The translations under genes and the position numbers were made by a program. Below are positions 40,423-40,454 of a DNA stretch of 40,454 nt, piece by piece. Source of the stretch: Bacteroidales bacterium (GTDB taxonomy: Bacteria; Bacteroidota; Bacteroidia; Bacteroidales; UBA932); contig JAFWOY010000028.1 in NCBI GenBank assembly GCA_017509755.1, positions 1 to 40,454 on the forward strand. The letters run 5' to 3'. Every line of letters starts with the position of its first letter. Positions within the stretch are counted from its first letter, which is position 1. The notes under the pieces were generated by a model, which saw nothing but the letters and a program-made list of their open reading frames with translations, made no database searches and was not told where the DNA came from.

Positions 40423-40454
40423 AATACAGCGTTTTTGACTTATTAATCCGACCT

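Noticed and set aside
40331..40454. CRISPR array at the window end
   Set aside because: The 23-bp units follow each other directly without spacers, and no cas-like gene is present.
29670..40454. A DarT-type toxin or a complete restriction-modification, BREX or CBASS system in the accessory region
   Set aside because: I looked for ART, methyltransferase, nuclease and cyclase motifs in all supported genes here and found none.

Overview
The window looks like chromosomal DNA of an uncultured, fairly GC-rich member of the Bacteroidales (Bacteroidota). Evidence: most transcription units start at the Bacteroidetes-type -7 box TAnnTTTG, often with TTG 19-20 bp upstream; Shine-Dalgarno sites are essentially absent; and the gene content is typical of the order (fimbrillin-like lipoproteins, a glutamine synthetase of the long GlnN type, BspA-like leucine-rich repeats, LytTR and WYL regulators).

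Layout. 1-137: right end of an IS3-family element. 194-8515: housekeeping block (glyA, a SpoU-type RNA methyltransferase, tRNA-Pro(CGG), rpsO, pnp, an LD-carboxypeptidase) with two tandem paralogous lipoprotein genes directly behind pnp. 8689-11845: surface/regulatory unit made of a 53-aa small ORF, a fimbrillin-like lipoprotein and a one-piece beta-propeller/transmembrane/AraC regulator. 11862-13801: a frameshifted histidine phosphatase, paired hairpins, a large structured palindrome and a gene remnant. 13808-18802: a minus-strand operon of exported proteins with a YkfC-like murein peptidase and a Tat-exported dipeptide epimerase, which pairs functionally with the LD-carboxypeptidase at 7484-8515. 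18978-27252: acpP, a membrane LytTR regulator and the run fabH-fabF-fabZ-like-fabG-etfB-etfA-acyl-CoA dehydrogenase, which contains every step of an acyl-ACP cycle except a classical enoyl reductase. 27439-29619: glnN. 29670-40454: an accessory region with an archaeal-type ATPase, a two-gene unit with an OGG-fold protein, a WYL regulator divergent from a NADAR-family protein, two small membrane proteins, an AAA+ ATPase, a cytoplasmic LRR protein, and a truncated gene running into 23-bp tandem repeats.

The most unusual signal is not a gene. Two intergenic elements (13387-13500 on the minus strand, 25467-25592 on the plus strand) share one architecture: a long closing stem whose sequence differs completely between copies yet pairs almost perfectly in each, enclosing three hairpins and two conserved purine-rich linkers (GGGAGGGG and AGGG). 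The paired positions vary in a compensatory way while the linkers are kept. This looks like a dispersed structured repeat family. Other things to follow up are the acyl-ACP/ETF operon, the propeller-AraC regulator with its apparently leaderless promoter embedded in an inverted repeat, and the LRR/AAA+/membrane-protein gene set in the accessory region.

All functional calls come from reading motifs in the sequence; no database search was possible.
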